NCBI GenBank assembly: GCA_016720935.1
Contig: JADKJP010000003.1
Location: 376,775-440,774 of the forward strand
Reading direction: 5' to 3'
DNA length: 64,000 nucleotides
Origin: Bacteroidota bacterium
Lineage (GTDB): Bacteria; Bacteroidota; Bacteroidia; AKYH767-A; 2013-40CM-41-45
Shown here piece after piece: positions 9,155 through 20,400 of this stretch (the stretch's first letter is position 1; each line of letters opens with the position of its first letter). The notes beneath the pieces were generated by a model, which ran no database searches, was not told where the DNA came from, and worked only from the letters and a program-made list of their open reading frames with translations. The translations under genes were made by a program, and so were the position numbers.

Positions 9155-9184
9155 CGTCCCCCGTCTCCCGTCCCCCGTCCCTTT
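9155..9184 (+). repeat. GTCCCCCGTCTCCC simple repeat
   Basis: The GTCCCCCGTCTCCC-type tract reads as three or four variants of a 7-8 nt unit. A very similar tract occurs at 61076-61112. Confidence 0.6.
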
Positions 9185-9222
9185 TTTAAAAACAAAAGAC
9201 CCCGAGCTTTTCGCTCAGGGCC
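9184..9222 (-). terminator. Minus-strand terminator
   Basis: On the minus strand, CCCTGAGC and GCTCGGGG pair across a short A-rich loop, followed by TCTTTTGTTTTT. It lies about 220 bp downstream of the beta-propeller stop at 9437. That leaves a long 3' untranslated stretch (9223-9436) in which I see no gene. Confidence 0.65.
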
Positions 9223-9436
9223 TCTGATCAACAAATAAACCTAACACAACCTGGTGACAGCGGATTGATTTATTTGGTAAAAGTACTTTCGGGAATATAT
9301 TCCTTGTCATGTCTTTGTCAGAGAGTAAAAATGGGATAATGAAAAGTTGCCACTTCAGTAATGTATTGTCTGCGGAATGTAATTTTTAATTTTTCGGTTT
9401 AATTTTCTTCATAAATGCATTCGTGCTTTTGAAATT

Positions 9437-10654
9437 CTAATCCACATTTATTTTGTAGCAATACAAATTACCATCGGTACTACTAAGAAAAATTAAGTTA
9501 TCTGAGATCGCTGGTGTGGAATAGAAACCACCAACTTTATATTCCGCTTCGATCAGATCTTCATTGGAGTGAAGGATGGAATAAATATCATCTCGGAATG
9601 TGTCGTCAGCTTTAAAATAATCCAGATGGTGTGAATCGTAAGAAGTTGATGTGTATCGTGTGTAAAGCTCCCCGGATTTTCTATTGAAAGAAAAACATGT
9701 TCCCATAAGTGTAGAAACATAGCCTGTATCGTGACGAAAGGTACAAGCTCCGAAGACATTAAATTTTACATTCGTTTTCCAGATTTCACGACCTGTGAGG
9801 CTGTTCAAACAGAGAAGAAGATAATCATCTGATGTTCCTACGTAAATCAGGGAGTCATTTTCGGGTGAAGGAGTAATGACCGGCGCCCATCCTCTTGTAA
9901 AGACTTTGTTCCAGTGTGAAAAACCTTTTTCCGCGTCCAATGCATAGAGGTTGTAATCTCTTCCGCTTACGAACACCAATCCATTAGAAATTACCGGAGA
10001 AAACTGCATTTCACCTTTCGGGAAATAGCGATGTCCGACACTTTTAAATTTCCATGCCAGAGTCCCGTCTTTTTCGTTTAAAGCATAAGTATAACCATCA
10101 AAGGAGTTGATATAGATTTTATTGTTGTAAACTGCAGGAGTGGAATGAACAACATCACCTGTTTTATAACTCCAGATTTCTTTTCCTGTTACTTTGTTTA
10201 ACGAATAAACAAATCCGTCACCGGAGCCAAAAATTATTGATTCAGCAGCGAGCAATGGACTGCTTTGGTAATAATCAAAAGGATCATAGTTTTTATTTCT
10301 TGTCTGAAATGTCCAGATAGAACTGCCATTATTTTTATTGAGAGCATAAAATGTTCCGTCTCCGCTAAAGAAATAGAGTGTTTCACCGGAAATTTTTGCA
10401 GTTGATCGAATGGCTCCCATCGTTTTCAATTTCCAGTTTATACTTCCATCACTTTTGTTGAAGCAATAAAAAACACTATCCAATCCGCCAATGTAAATGG
10501 AATTGCTTTCTACAACCGGACTGGAGAAGAAGGGCGCCTGAGTGTTGAACTTCCAGATTGGTTTTTGAGTATTGGGTTTTTGTGCATGAATCAATTGCAC
10601 ATTCAACAGCAAGGTGTAAAATAGAATACGTAGGATGGGCAGATGTTTCTTCAT
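9437..10654 (-). CDS. Secreted PQQ-type beta-propeller repeat protein
   Basis: This 405-residue protein has a signal peptide ending near QLIHAQ. It consists of repeated blades of about 40 residues with the signature (Y/F)xxLNxxxGxxxWxF, for example FYALNKNNGSSIWTF, YSLNKVTGKEIWSY and YALNEKDGTLAWKF. These are PQQ/BamB-like blades, seven or more in number, forming one propeller that fills the mature protein. No catalytic domain or PQQ-dehydrogenase residues are evident. A scaffold or binding role in the cell envelope is therefore more likely than an enzyme, and the specific function is unknown. Confidence 0.85.
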   Translation of the reverse strand: MKKHLPILRILFYTLLLNVQLIHAQKPNTQKPIWKFNTQAPFFSSPVVESNSIYIGGLDSVFYCFNKSDGSINWKLKTMGAIRSTAKISGETLYFFSGDGTFYALNKNNGSSIWTFQTRNKNYDPFDYYQSSPLLAAESIIFGSGDGFVYSLNKVTGKEIWSYKTGDVVHSTPAVYNNKIYINSFDGYTYALNEKDGTLAWKFKSVGHRYFPKGEMQFSPVISNGLVFVSGRDYNLYALDAEKGFSHWNKVFTRGWAPVITPSPENDSLIYVGTSDDYLLLCLNSLTGREIWKTNVKFNVFGACTFRHDTGYVSTLMGTCFSFNRKSGELYTRYTSTSYDSHHLDYFKADDTFRDDIYSILHSNEDLIEAEYKVGGFYSTPAISDNLIFLSSTDGNLYCYKINVD

Positions 10655-10874
10655 GACAACGAATTTATTTTAAAGGAAGTTCATTTTCTATTTTTAGAAT
10701 TAATTTAAGTTTTTCTTAACGCATCGACTATGGCAATGAAACGGAAGCGTAGTATTTATTTTGATTTAAATTGTAGTCTCTCTTGGGCAAATCACTTTGG
10801 GCATAACCAAATTCCTATATTGTATATTTTTCCAAAGTAGTTATATTCGTAAGGATATTTCATTGCAAAAATCC

Positions 10875-11063
10875 ATGACAAATGCAATGTGCAACAATTG
10901 TATACATTTTAGAGGCGTTAATCTATGTAAAGCATTCCAGGATGAACCCGGAATTCCGCAAGAAATAATTGCCGGACCTGCATACCCTTCCAAACCTATG
11001 AAAAATCAAGTAGGAAATTTGGTTCATAAGCCAATATTCAGAGGTAATCCAAAAAAGGGGTGA
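10875..11063 (+). CDS. Small Cys-containing conserved protein beside the CRISPR array
   Basis: This 62-residue protein has the pattern C-x2-C-x8-C (Cys6, Cys9, Cys18; CNNCIHFRGVNLCKAF), then GIPQEIIAG and a later His. The arrangement resembles small uncharacterised proteins with CxxC, CKAF and GIPxEI motifs found in several phyla, possibly zinc- or iron-binding. I chose the ATG at 10875 because the upstream extension to 10797 is hydrophobic and lacks family-like sequence. It ends 70 bp before the first CRISPR repeat, and any link to CRISPR is unproven. Confidence 0.55.
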   Translation: MTNAMCNNCIHFRGVNLCKAFQDEPGIPQEIIAGPAYPSKPMKNQVGNLVHKPIFRGNPKKG

Positions 11064-11210
11064 CTTATTTTAAAAATGTATCTTTGAATCAACATCGAAT
11101 TAAAAAATGATCCCTGAGACGTGGGAGATACGAGTTGTGACTTGCTTTCAAAATGTATCTTTGACAGAGTGATAAACAACGCCAGCTTTTGATTTCCGTT
11201 TCGATCATAA

Positions 11211-11240
11211 GTTGTGATTCGCTTTCAGATTGTATCTTTG
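11211..11240 (+). promoter_or_regulatory. Promoter embedded in each CRISPR repeat (representative copy)
   Basis: Within each repeat, GTTG (repeat positions 1-4) is followed after 18 nt by TATCTTTG (positions 23-30). The second box is a full match to the Bacteroidota -7 element and the first matches three of four -33 bases. Transcription would start near repeat position 34-37. It would run through the spacer and into the next repeat, whose first half pairs with tracrRNA. The boxes are seen in the sequence; promoter activity is inferred. Confidence 0.55.
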
Positions 11241-14200
11241 ACAGAGTGATAAACAACGGCAACATAAATTATTATTCAGTAATTCAGGTTGTGATTCGCT
11301 TTCAGATTGTATCTTTGACAGAGTGATAAACAACCGTTTCACTTGTATATGCATTGTTCGAAGTGTTGTGATTCGCTTTCAGATTGTATCTTTGACAGAG
11401 TGATAAACAACCCAACACTGCAGGGTGAAGCGAGTGTTCTTGTTGTGATTCGCTTTCAGATTGTATCTTTGACAGAGTGATAAACAACCGGTTACTGGAA
11501 ATGTATCATAGTTCAATTGTTGTGATTCGCTTTCAGATTGTATCTTTGACAGAGTGATAAACAACTCTTTTCAGCGTGGTATGTTCTACGGACTGGTTGT
11601 GATTCGCTTTCAGATTGTATCTTTGACAGAGTGATAAACAACAATGGGTATACGTTGATGGAGTAAGAAAGCGTTGTGATTCGCTTTCAGATTGTATCTT
11701 TGACAGAGTGATAAACAACAAACGTCTGTGGCAAAGCAAAGGTGCGATGGTTGTGATTCGCTTTCAGATTGTATCTTTGACAGAGTGATAAACAACTTCA
11801 GCCAAAGCTGATGCCACTGGAAGGACGTTGTGATTCGCTTTCAGATTGTATCTTTGACAGAGTGATAAACAACATAGGTTGATTAAACGTTGTGTTACCA
11901 GAGGTTGTGATTCGCTTTCAGATTGTATCTTTGACAGAGTGATAAACAACTCCGTTTGTAAAGAATGTGATCGAGCCTCTGTTGTGATTCGCTTTCAGAT
12001 TGTATCTTTGACAGAGTGATAAACAACTCTTTCGAGTGGGCAATCTTTACCCAAAACGTTGTGATTCGCTTTCAGATTGTATCTTTGACAGAGTGATAAA
12101 CAACCGATAAGAAATAACTCTGGAGGTAATTATAAGTTGTGATTCGCTTTCAGATTGTATCTTTGACAGAGTGATAAACAACCTATTCTGTATTCAGATT
12201 GTAGCTGTTTTAGTTGTGATTCGCTTTCAGATTGTATCTTTGACAGAGTGATAAACAACTTAAACTCAAATCCGAGGACTGGAATAGTAGTTGTGATTCG
12301 CTTTCAGATTGTATCTTTGACAGAGTGATAAACAACGCTGGTGGATTTTATAAATTCTCTCATCCTGTTGTGATTCGCTTTCAGATTGTATCTTTGACAG
12401 AGTGATAAACAACTTCACGGAGGCGAAAATATACCCGGAAAGTGTTGTGATTCGCTTTCAGATTGTATCTTTGACAGAGTGATAAACAACCACAACAAAA
12501 GGCTGGATAAATATGTATCTGTTGTGATTCGCTTTCAGATTGTATCTTTGACAGAGTGATAAACAACAAAGAAAATTTTACGCTGCTACCGAACATGGTT
12601 GTGATTCGCTTTCAGATTGTATCTTTGACAGAGTGATAAACAACCATCCCATTTTGATTGCGTTTCATCCCGGCGTTGTGATTCGCTTTCAGATTGTATC
12701 TTTGACAGAGTGATAAACAACGTATTTGATACCAAAGACGTTGAGGTATTAGTTGTGATTCGCTTTCAGATTGTATCTTTGACAGAGTGATAAACAACCT
12801 GCGATATTCAATGAACTAACGGCCAGCGGTTGTGATTCGCTTTCAGATTGTATCTTTGACAGAGTGATAAACAACAGGAGATCCAAAGACTCCGAGCCGA
12901 GGCCTGTTGTGATTCGCTTTCAGATTGTATCTTTGACAGAGTGATAAACAACCTTGCCGATGGAATTATCATTGTTGCATGAGTTGTGATTCGCTTTCAG
13001 ATTGTATCTTTGACAGAGTGATAAACAACTCAACGGAGAGTTAACCGAGAGAGGTATCGTTGTGATTCGCTTTCAGATTGTATCTTTGACAGAGTGATAA
13101 ACAACTATAAAAATTATGTCACCAATGAATTTACAGTTGTGATTCGCTTTCAGATTGTATCTTTGACAGAGTGATAAACAACTTGACGGTGCTGAAACAA
13201 AAAACAAGGACAGTTGTGATTCGCTTTCAGATTGTATCTTTGACAGAGTGATAAACAACGCTTCAATATTTTAATGTTTGACAAAGACAGTTGTGATTCG
13301 CTTTCAGATTGTATCTTTGACAGAGTGATAAACAACGATGCCACGCTACCGGTAGCACAATCGAAGTCAGTTGTGATTCGCTTTCAGATTGTATCTTTGA
13401 CAGAGTGATAAACAACAAAACATTTTTGGATAAGAAATTCGACGAAGTTGTGATTCGCTTTCAGATTGTATCTTTGACAGAGTGATAAACAACCAGAACA
13501 ACGGTATAGTGTTATCGTTAAGGGTTGTGATTCGCTTTCAGATTGTATCTTTGACAGAGTGATAAACAACTTTATTAAAATCAGGGAAACAAAAGAAATA
13601 GTTGTGATTCGCTTTCAGATTGTATCTTTGACAGAGTGATAAACAACAATTTAAATCTTCAATTCGCATTTCCTTTTGTTGTGATTCGCTTTCAGATTGT
13701 ATCTTTGACAGAGTGATAAACAACATCGTCTTAGCGATATGGAAACAATTGCAAGTTGTGATTCGCTTTCAGATTGTATCTTTGACAGAGTGATAAACAA
13801 CTCTATGTGGAAGTTGCCGGTCGTGGTACCGGTTGTGATTCGCTTTCAGATTGTATCTTTGACAGAGTGATAAACAACCTGTTAGTGGTGATAGTGAAAT
13901 TGGATTTTGTTGTGATTCGCTTTCAGATTGTATCTTTGACAGAGTGATAAACAACCCTGCTTCGATTAATCCGATTGAGCAACCCGTTGTGATTCGCTTT
14001 CAGATTGTATCTTTGACAGAGTGATAAACAACATTCAACAGACAGATATGAACAGATAAACGGTTGTGATTCGCTTTCAGATTGTATCTTTGACAGAGTG
14101 ATAAACAACACAACAGCAGCAAGGGAATTTATAAAAGTAGGTTGTGATTCGCTTTCAGATTGTATCTTTGACAGAGTGATAAACAACCTGTTCTAATATC

Positions 14201-15957
14201 AGTATTTAATCCACCATGTTGTGATTCGCTTTCAGATTGTATCTTTGACAGAGTGATAAACAACTCCTTCTTATTTCAAGGGTACATTAGACCTGTTGTG
14301 ATTCGCTTTCAGATTGTATCTTTGACAGAGTGATAAACAACATCAACATTATTCTTTGAACGTGAACCATAGTTGTGATTCGCTTTCAGATTGTATCTTT
14401 GACAGAGTGATAAACAACACGTGCATATTAATTCACAATTAAAGCCTCGTTGTGATTCGCTTTCAGATTGTATCTTTGACAGAGTGATAAACAACAAGCT
14501 GTTATTTCAACATATAGTGCAGCGGGTTGTGATTCGCTTTCAGATTGTATCTTTGACAGAGTGATAAACAACTTTTTAATTTTCAGGTTATGCGCTCGAG
14601 CTGGTTGTGATTCGCTTTCAGATTGTATCTTTGACAGAGTGATAAACAACTATCAGTTCATTTTGTGTTTCTGCGATATCGTTGTGATTCGCTTTCAGAT
14701 TGTATCTTTGACAGAGTGATAAACAACTTTTTCTAATATTGGTGGAGGGGTATATCGTTGTGATTCGCTTTCAGATTGTATCTTTGACAGAGTGATAAAC
14801 AACCGCTGCAAAGGTGACGAACAAGTCAGGTTCGTTGTGATTCGCTTTCAGATTGTATCTTTGACAGAGTGATAAACAACGAACCGAACGAGAACGAATA
14901 TTGGCTATCAGTTGTGATTCGCTTTCAGATTGTATCTTTGACAGAGTGATAAACAACGTGAGATTTGGCCAACTCTTTGGCCTCTTCGTTGTGATTCGCT
15001 TTCAGATTGTATCTTTGACAGAGTGATAAACAACACATTCATTCTCGGATATTACTACGGAGCAGTTGTGATTCGCTTTCAGATTGTATCTTTGACAGAG
15101 TGATAAACAACTCTTCTCCGCATTGGATGAAGGGATCCACAGTTGTGATTCGCTTTCAGATTGTATCTTTGACAGAGTGATAAACAACCAAACTCATCGA
15201 AGAATGAAACAGAGAGAGGTTGTGATTCGCTTTCAGATTGTATCTTTGACAGAGTGATAAACAACAGACTTTAAAAAGTATTGAAGACACCCATAGTTGT
15301 GATTCGCTTTCAGATTGTATCTTTGACAGAGTGATAAACAACGCCGTGATTGATTGCATCCCTGCGAAGCAAGTTGTGATTCGCTTTCAGATTGTATCTT
15401 TGACAGAGTGATAAACAACCGGTAAATCTGTAGCCTTTACAGGGAAATCGTTGTGATTCGCTTTCAGATTGTATCTTTGACAGAGTGATAAACAACAAGA
15501 CTGGATTTATAAAATAGGTAAACATAGTTGTGATTCGCTTTCAGATTGTATCTTTGACAGAGTGATAAACAACCCTGCTTTCTTTAATAGCCAGTCATTG
15601 TTAGTTGTGATTCGCTTTCAGATTGTATCTTTGACAGAGTGATAAACAACTGTTATTCATTGAAGAAGGAAAGGAAACGGGTTGTGATTCGCTTTCAGAT
15701 TGTATCTTTGACAGAGTGATAAACAACTATTAGGTATTAGTTAATCAATTAAAACCTGTTGTGATTCGCTTTCAGATTGTATCTTTGACAGAGTGATAAA
15801 CAACGGGGTTATTATTTTGTACCAGTGTAACAGCGTTGTGATTCGCTTTCAGATTGTATCTTTGACAGAGTGATAAACAACAAACAGGGTGTTCAGTTCA
15901 CCTACAACTCGGTTGTGATTCGCTTTCAGATTGTATCTTTGACAGAGTGATAAACAA

Positions 15958-15991
15958 GGTGCTTTAGATTGCTTTGACAGAGTGTAACAAC
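15958..15991 (+). repeat. Decayed, truncated CRISPR repeat inside the array
   Basis: The interval between the last two full repeats is 53 nt instead of 30. It contains GCTTTAGATTG-CTTTGACAGAGTG-TAACAAC (15961-15991), a repeat lacking its first ten bases and with small internal deletions. The 20 nt that follow (15992-16011) would be a shortened spacer. The TAnnTTTG box is damaged in this copy. Confidence 0.8.
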
Positions 15992-16131
15992 CTTATAGAT
16001 AATCTGAATCTGTTGTGATTCGCTTTCAGATTGTATCTTTGACAGAGTGATAAACAACATATGGCACTTTTGTATGTGATAATCAGGTTGTTATGTTAAT
16101 TTCTGTGAAGAGAAAAATGTCAATTATTATT

Positions 16132-16159
16132 AAAAAGCTGGTGTAACACCGGCTTTTTT
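16132..16159. terminator. Bidirectional terminator between array and cas2
   Basis: AAAAAGCTGGTG-TAA-CACCGGCTTTTTT forms a 12-bp stem with one G-U pair, with an A-run on one side and a T-run on the other. It can stop plus-strand array transcription 74 bp after the last repeat and minus-strand cas transcription 65 bp after cas2. Confidence 0.9.
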
Positions 16160-16223
16160 AGTTTCCAATATTAATGGAAAATTCCGCTTTTATGAAAGTA
16201 GCGTACTTATTTGAACTAAATCT

Positions 16224-16565
16224 CTAAAAAAGTTCTAATTGCATAGGAATTTGAGGAAGTTCTTTCATTTTTTTTCCATAAAATAATTCCATTTGTCCAA
16301 ATTGCCTGTCTGTTATCTGTAAAATACCGATCAATCCTTTTTCAGGCAAAATCCTTTTTACACGTTTCTTATGTACTTCTGCATTTTCACTGCTTGAAGA
16401 ATGTCGGACATACATACTGAATTGAAACATATTGAAACCATCTTTTATAAGTTCTTTCCGGAACAGAGCGGCAATTCTTCTTTCCTTTTTTGTTTCAGTT
16501 GGTAAATCATACATCACTAGTGTCCACATTACACGGTATGAGTTGAGCCGGTCTTGAGAAATCAT
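16224..16565 (-). CDS. cas2: CRISPR-associated endonuclease Cas2
   Basis: This 113-residue protein has the ferredoxin-like Cas2 fold. Strand 1 is WTLVMYDLPTE with the conserved Asp20. It is followed by RRIAALFRKELIKDGFNMFQFSMYVRH, of the R-x-F-x-K-x-L-x3-G-F-x2-x-Q-x-S-x-Y type, and a C-terminal strand RQFGQMELFYG. With Cas1 it forms the spacer-integration complex. Its ATG overlaps the cas1 stop (ATGA at 16562-16565), so the two are translationally coupled. It is the last gene of the cas9-cas1-cas2 operon. No csn2 or cas4 is present, which defines type II-C. Confidence 0.95.
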   Translation of the reverse strand: MISQDRLNSYRVMWTLVMYDLPTETKKERRIAALFRKELIKDGFNMFQFSMYVRHSSSSENAEVHKKRVKRILPEKGLIGILQITDRQFGQMELFYGKKMKELPQIPMQLELF

Positions 16566-17458
16566 ATTTCCGGAAATATTAGTTTCTTAAGTTCACCGTT
16601 ATAACATTTTACCAAGCTAATGGCAGTACGATGGGTAGCTAACATCAGCGGACTTGATTCCCCTTCAATATTGACATCCATTGCGGGAATACTGAGCAAT
16701 ACAGATTTGTGTTTTTTTTCAAGTACGTCTGAAATTCCATGATCCACTACCATTTGATGTACAGTTCGATCAACGATTGGGCGATAGGGTTCCATCAGAT
16801 CGTCTGCAAGGCAAAATGCATTGTATCTGTTCCGGTGAAATATGCCAAGAGTTGGTAACAAACCTGCTGCCACAATACTTCTAGCCATAGTGGCACGGAG
16901 AATGGCATATCCATAGTTTAAAAAATTATTGGGTGGAGGGCCTTCTCTATATCTGTTAAATTCTTCGATATGCGCAAATAATTTTTTCCAGTAATAAGTA
17001 GCAGCTGTTGCTTCGCAATTGGTACTGTCTCCACTTTTAACATTTTGGTGTAATGGAGTAAGGTAATCAGATGAAATTTCCAATGATCTAAGTACACCTG
17101 CCTGATTTTTTATTTTACGGACAATGGTCTGCATCCATAATTGCTTTTTAAGCGGAGAACTTGCATTGATTTGTTCATCGTATCGCTCCTGTTGAATTGT
17201 ATTTCCTTCCAAAGGTAATGTAAGGCTTTGGGGCATATGTCTTTGATCACATGAAATGATCGCCACATTATTTTCCTGTAAGGCCTGAATCAATCCACTG
17301 GTTAGATTGATGCTGTGTGAATCAAGAATAATCATTCCAATGTCTTCAATTGGGACGCTTGTTTCCGGTAGAGTATCATCAGCAATACGGATAATTAATT
17401 GTGACTCTTTTTTATTGAGTGAAGCGGGATTCCCAAAATAAAGTGTTCGTTTTATCAT
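16562..17458 (-). CDS. cas1: CRISPR-associated integrase Cas1
   Basis: This 298-residue Cas1 has the usual type II length. The metal-binding residues are recognisable as Glu149 (STNCEATAATYYW), His208 (GIFHRNRYNAF) and the acidic pair Asp219-Asp220 (LADDLMEPYRP). With Cas2 it inserts new spacers at the array end. It starts 16 bp after the cas9 stop and overlaps cas2 by 4 bp, so the three genes form one transcription unit. All key residues are intact, which suggests adaptation is still possible. Confidence 0.96.
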   Translation of the reverse strand: MIKRTLYFGNPASLNKKESQLIIRIADDTLPETSVPIEDIGMIILDSHSINLTSGLIQALQENNVAIISCDQRHMPQSLTLPLEGNTIQQERYDEQINASSPLKKQLWMQTIVRKIKNQAGVLRSLEISSDYLTPLHQNVKSGDSTNCEATAATYYWKKLFAHIEEFNRYREGPPPNNFLNYGYAILRATMARSIVAAGLLPTLGIFHRNRYNAFCLADDLMEPYRPIVDRTVHQMVVDHGISDVLEKKHKSVLLSIPAMDVNIEGESSPLMLATHRTAISLVKCYNGELKKLIFPEI

Positions 17459-17474
17459 GGTTAATTCGAAGTGA

Positions 17475-20400
17475 TTAATTTACACCTAATGTCCCTACGA
17501 TATCTCCTAGTCTATTCGTTAGAAGTTTGATACAATTTGATTTAATCATAGTGCCGTCAACACTTTTTTCCATTTTATTTAATGGACTGAATTCTTTTTT
17601 ATTGACGATTGTACTTGCGACTTCATGTTTTATAAAGAAGCAATCATTACCTGTGAAACTTACACATTTATAGATATTTGAAATGGAATAATTATTTATA
17701 TCAAACAATTCATTTTCTTGAGGAACATACACTAAGTCATTTGGTGATAGGCTGAATAGAAATTTCCCTTTCTCAACTGAAATTGGGATGTTTGGAGTGA
17801 GCAACTGTTTTTCTTTTGGCAGTGTAGCTCTCCATTTTTGATGTTCAATTACTTCATTCAACGGAATTGTTTCGAATACTCGCTTTGATTTTTTTTCATC
17901 CCAATAGATTGCAAAGAATAAGTTTGTTCCTTTATCAGCCTCAACATATTTTGACATTTTATTGCCAGTTTGGCCAACCTGGAATTTACTTCCGGCTTCA
18001 AAAATTCGAACTTTGAATATTGGTTTGTGAGAAATTCCATCATTATATTTTTCAATATTAAGATTCATTTCTTCCAAGCCTTCCGGAGAAAATGCGATCA
18101 AGGGATTTTCATTTTTACTTTTAAGATAATTTTTTAATATTTTCTGAATACCGGTATCAGTAATTGCATTAATAGTATTGAGGTCAAATGAAATATCAAT
18201 TGGCTTCCTTGATGCAGTTAGGATCTTATCTTTTTGAACCTTTAAACCTTTCAGTTGAACTTTACCTGATACAGTATCTTTGTGCATTGATTTCCGTATT
18301 GCCCAATTTATTCCTTTTTGCGTAACTAATTCTTTGTATTTTAAACCATCCTTTTCAATTATTTTAAAATAATGATTGGTTGCCTTATTGATTATTCTTA
18401 GGTTTTGTTTAAAACTGATTACAATTTTTTCAAAACTTGCTTTTGAATCGCTTGTGAAGGTATTCCATGGTTTGAGAAATTCTCGCGGAACATCTCTGGT
18501 AATATTACGCTTTGTGTGTGAATCCACATAATTGACCTGTTCAAATCGCCTTAACTTACGTTGAAGATCATATCGCTTTACTTCGGATTTGGATTCCTGA
18601 TTGTTTAGCAAATTAATGTGGTCTCTTGTTGCACATGCGATAATAAGTGCGTCCATAGCATGATGCCGATGATCAATGCGTTTCTTTTGGAAACCTTTTG
18701 AGAATTCAATTGGTACGGTAGGAATTAGCTTTTGGTGTTGTTTAGAATAGGATGTAAAAGCTGAACTGTTTGTAATTTCATTCATCCTTTCAAATCTTTG
18801 TATAATAAGCTCATTCCATACATCATTCAAACCCCAGTCTTGCCTGAGTTTGGTTGTGATTTTTCCATTACCTGGCAATAGATTTTTAGAGTTAACGCCA
18901 TCGTCATCCTTTTCCTCTCGTACAATATTTGACAACACGGTACTAATAAATTTACTTATATACCGGGTATCATTAAGTTGACGTTCGATCATTTTTTCAG
19001 GGATTTCCTCAAGCAGAAGTTTTGTTTTTTTACTTCGGTTTTTTGAGTAATGTTCCTGAATGAAATGTTGGTATTCTTCAATATCCATGATTCTCACATC
19101 TTTGCCGAAGCCTGTATCAACTTTTTCCCCATGATGATTTTTAATAAACTGGAATCCCAAATCATTGTCTTTTAGACGATTTACTGCTGCTTCGCAAATA
19201 ACTTTATTGCTAAGACTGTCATCAAAATATCTACTCTGTGGTATGACGTGTTCAATTTCGTAATCAGATGTAAATAATTTTGCCAAGGGAATCGGATTTC
19301 CGGTGTATGGTGAACGATATTTTTGTTCCAGCCATAATTTATATTTCAGTAATTCATTGCTTCCAGGTTGACCAGCCTTACTTATTTTTATAATATCTTC
19401 AGGAATGTCTTTTGTACTACTTAAAGCACCCTCTTCGTAAATTTTCAAAATTTCTAAATGTGAAGGAGAGTATGGTCTTACATTTTCAATTCCACCTTGA
19501 TTGAGCAATTCGGATAATAAAGATTTGAGTCGAACATTTGTGTTTTCATTTTCTGTCATTTGATTTGAGAGGCTAACTCTTTCTTCCTTAGTTTTTTTCA
19601 TTTCTCGACCTAGTTCAATATGAATTTCGTTGAAAAAATTCTCTTGACCTTTTCCGAAATGCACCCAAATGTCACGAACAACTCTAAGCGTTTCCAAAAC
19701 AATTTGTTCAACAATTGGATTTCTTAAGCTGTGTTGTCTGAAGTCATCTAAAAAAATATCAATTTGGTCAGGACTTTTCCATTTCTTTAAATCTGTCGCT
19801 TCAGAATGCCGTCCATACACAATATATTTGGCAATCCAATCTTGCAACGCTTGAAAGTGATTTAACTCGGTCAATTCTTTTGTTTTTTCTCGTACCCTCT
19901 CACTTAGAGTTAGATCAACTTCTCCATTTACCAAATTTTCAATTCTCGTTTGTGTGTTTTTGTCAATTGCATCCCAATTCCAATGCTTACCGCATCGCAT
20001 TAACGGCAATAATTTTTTCAATGCTTTTAACGAATATGAGCAATATTCGGGTTTGAACGGTGGTGTTTTTGAAAAGGCAGCTATGAAAGATTCTTCATCC
20101 AAGTGATTTTTAACAGCATATGATTTCAAGGTTTTTTCGAAATCTTTTTTATCGGTTACTGAATAAATAATATGCCAAAGTTCAGTCACTTTACTTTCGT
20201 TAAGGAAAGCGATAGGGATATTGCTTACTTTCTCCATCCTTGAACTGATCAATACACCTGTTTCATTACATGGGTAGGTTTTGTCTTCAACATAATTCCA
20301 CCTATATTTTTTAACTTCTGCTGATGCTGCTTTTCCTTTGAAACCGTGATTTTCCAAAAAATATTTTAAGAGCACATCTTGTTTGATTTCTTTTTTGGTA

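Larger units (their letters stand above)
11134..16058 (+). CRISPR. Type II-C CRISPR array, 64 repeats of 47 bp, mostly 30-bp spacers
   Basis: The repeat starts GTTGTGATTCGCTTTCAGAT and ends TTGACAGAGTGATAAACAAC, with TGTATCT between. Repeats recur every 77 bp from 11134 to 15912 (62 intervals totalling 4,778 bp, so a few spacers deviate by a base or more). A last copy lies at 16012-16058. Nearly all repeats are identical. The first (11134-11180) has four substitutions, the repeat at 15912 has G as its last base, and a decayed partial copy lies between the last two. The tracrRNA at 21854-21928 is complementary to the 5' half of the plus-strand repeat, so crRNAs are read on the plus strand. The spacers look unrelated to each other, and I recognised none. 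Confidence 0.98.

Noticed and set aside
11302..15525. About twenty minus-strand frames of 61-87 residues with repeated text such as FITLSKIQSESESQ and CLSLCQRYNLKANHN
   Set aside because: They are translations of the 47-bp CRISPR repeats; the repeating peptide comes from the array itself and no gene is implied.
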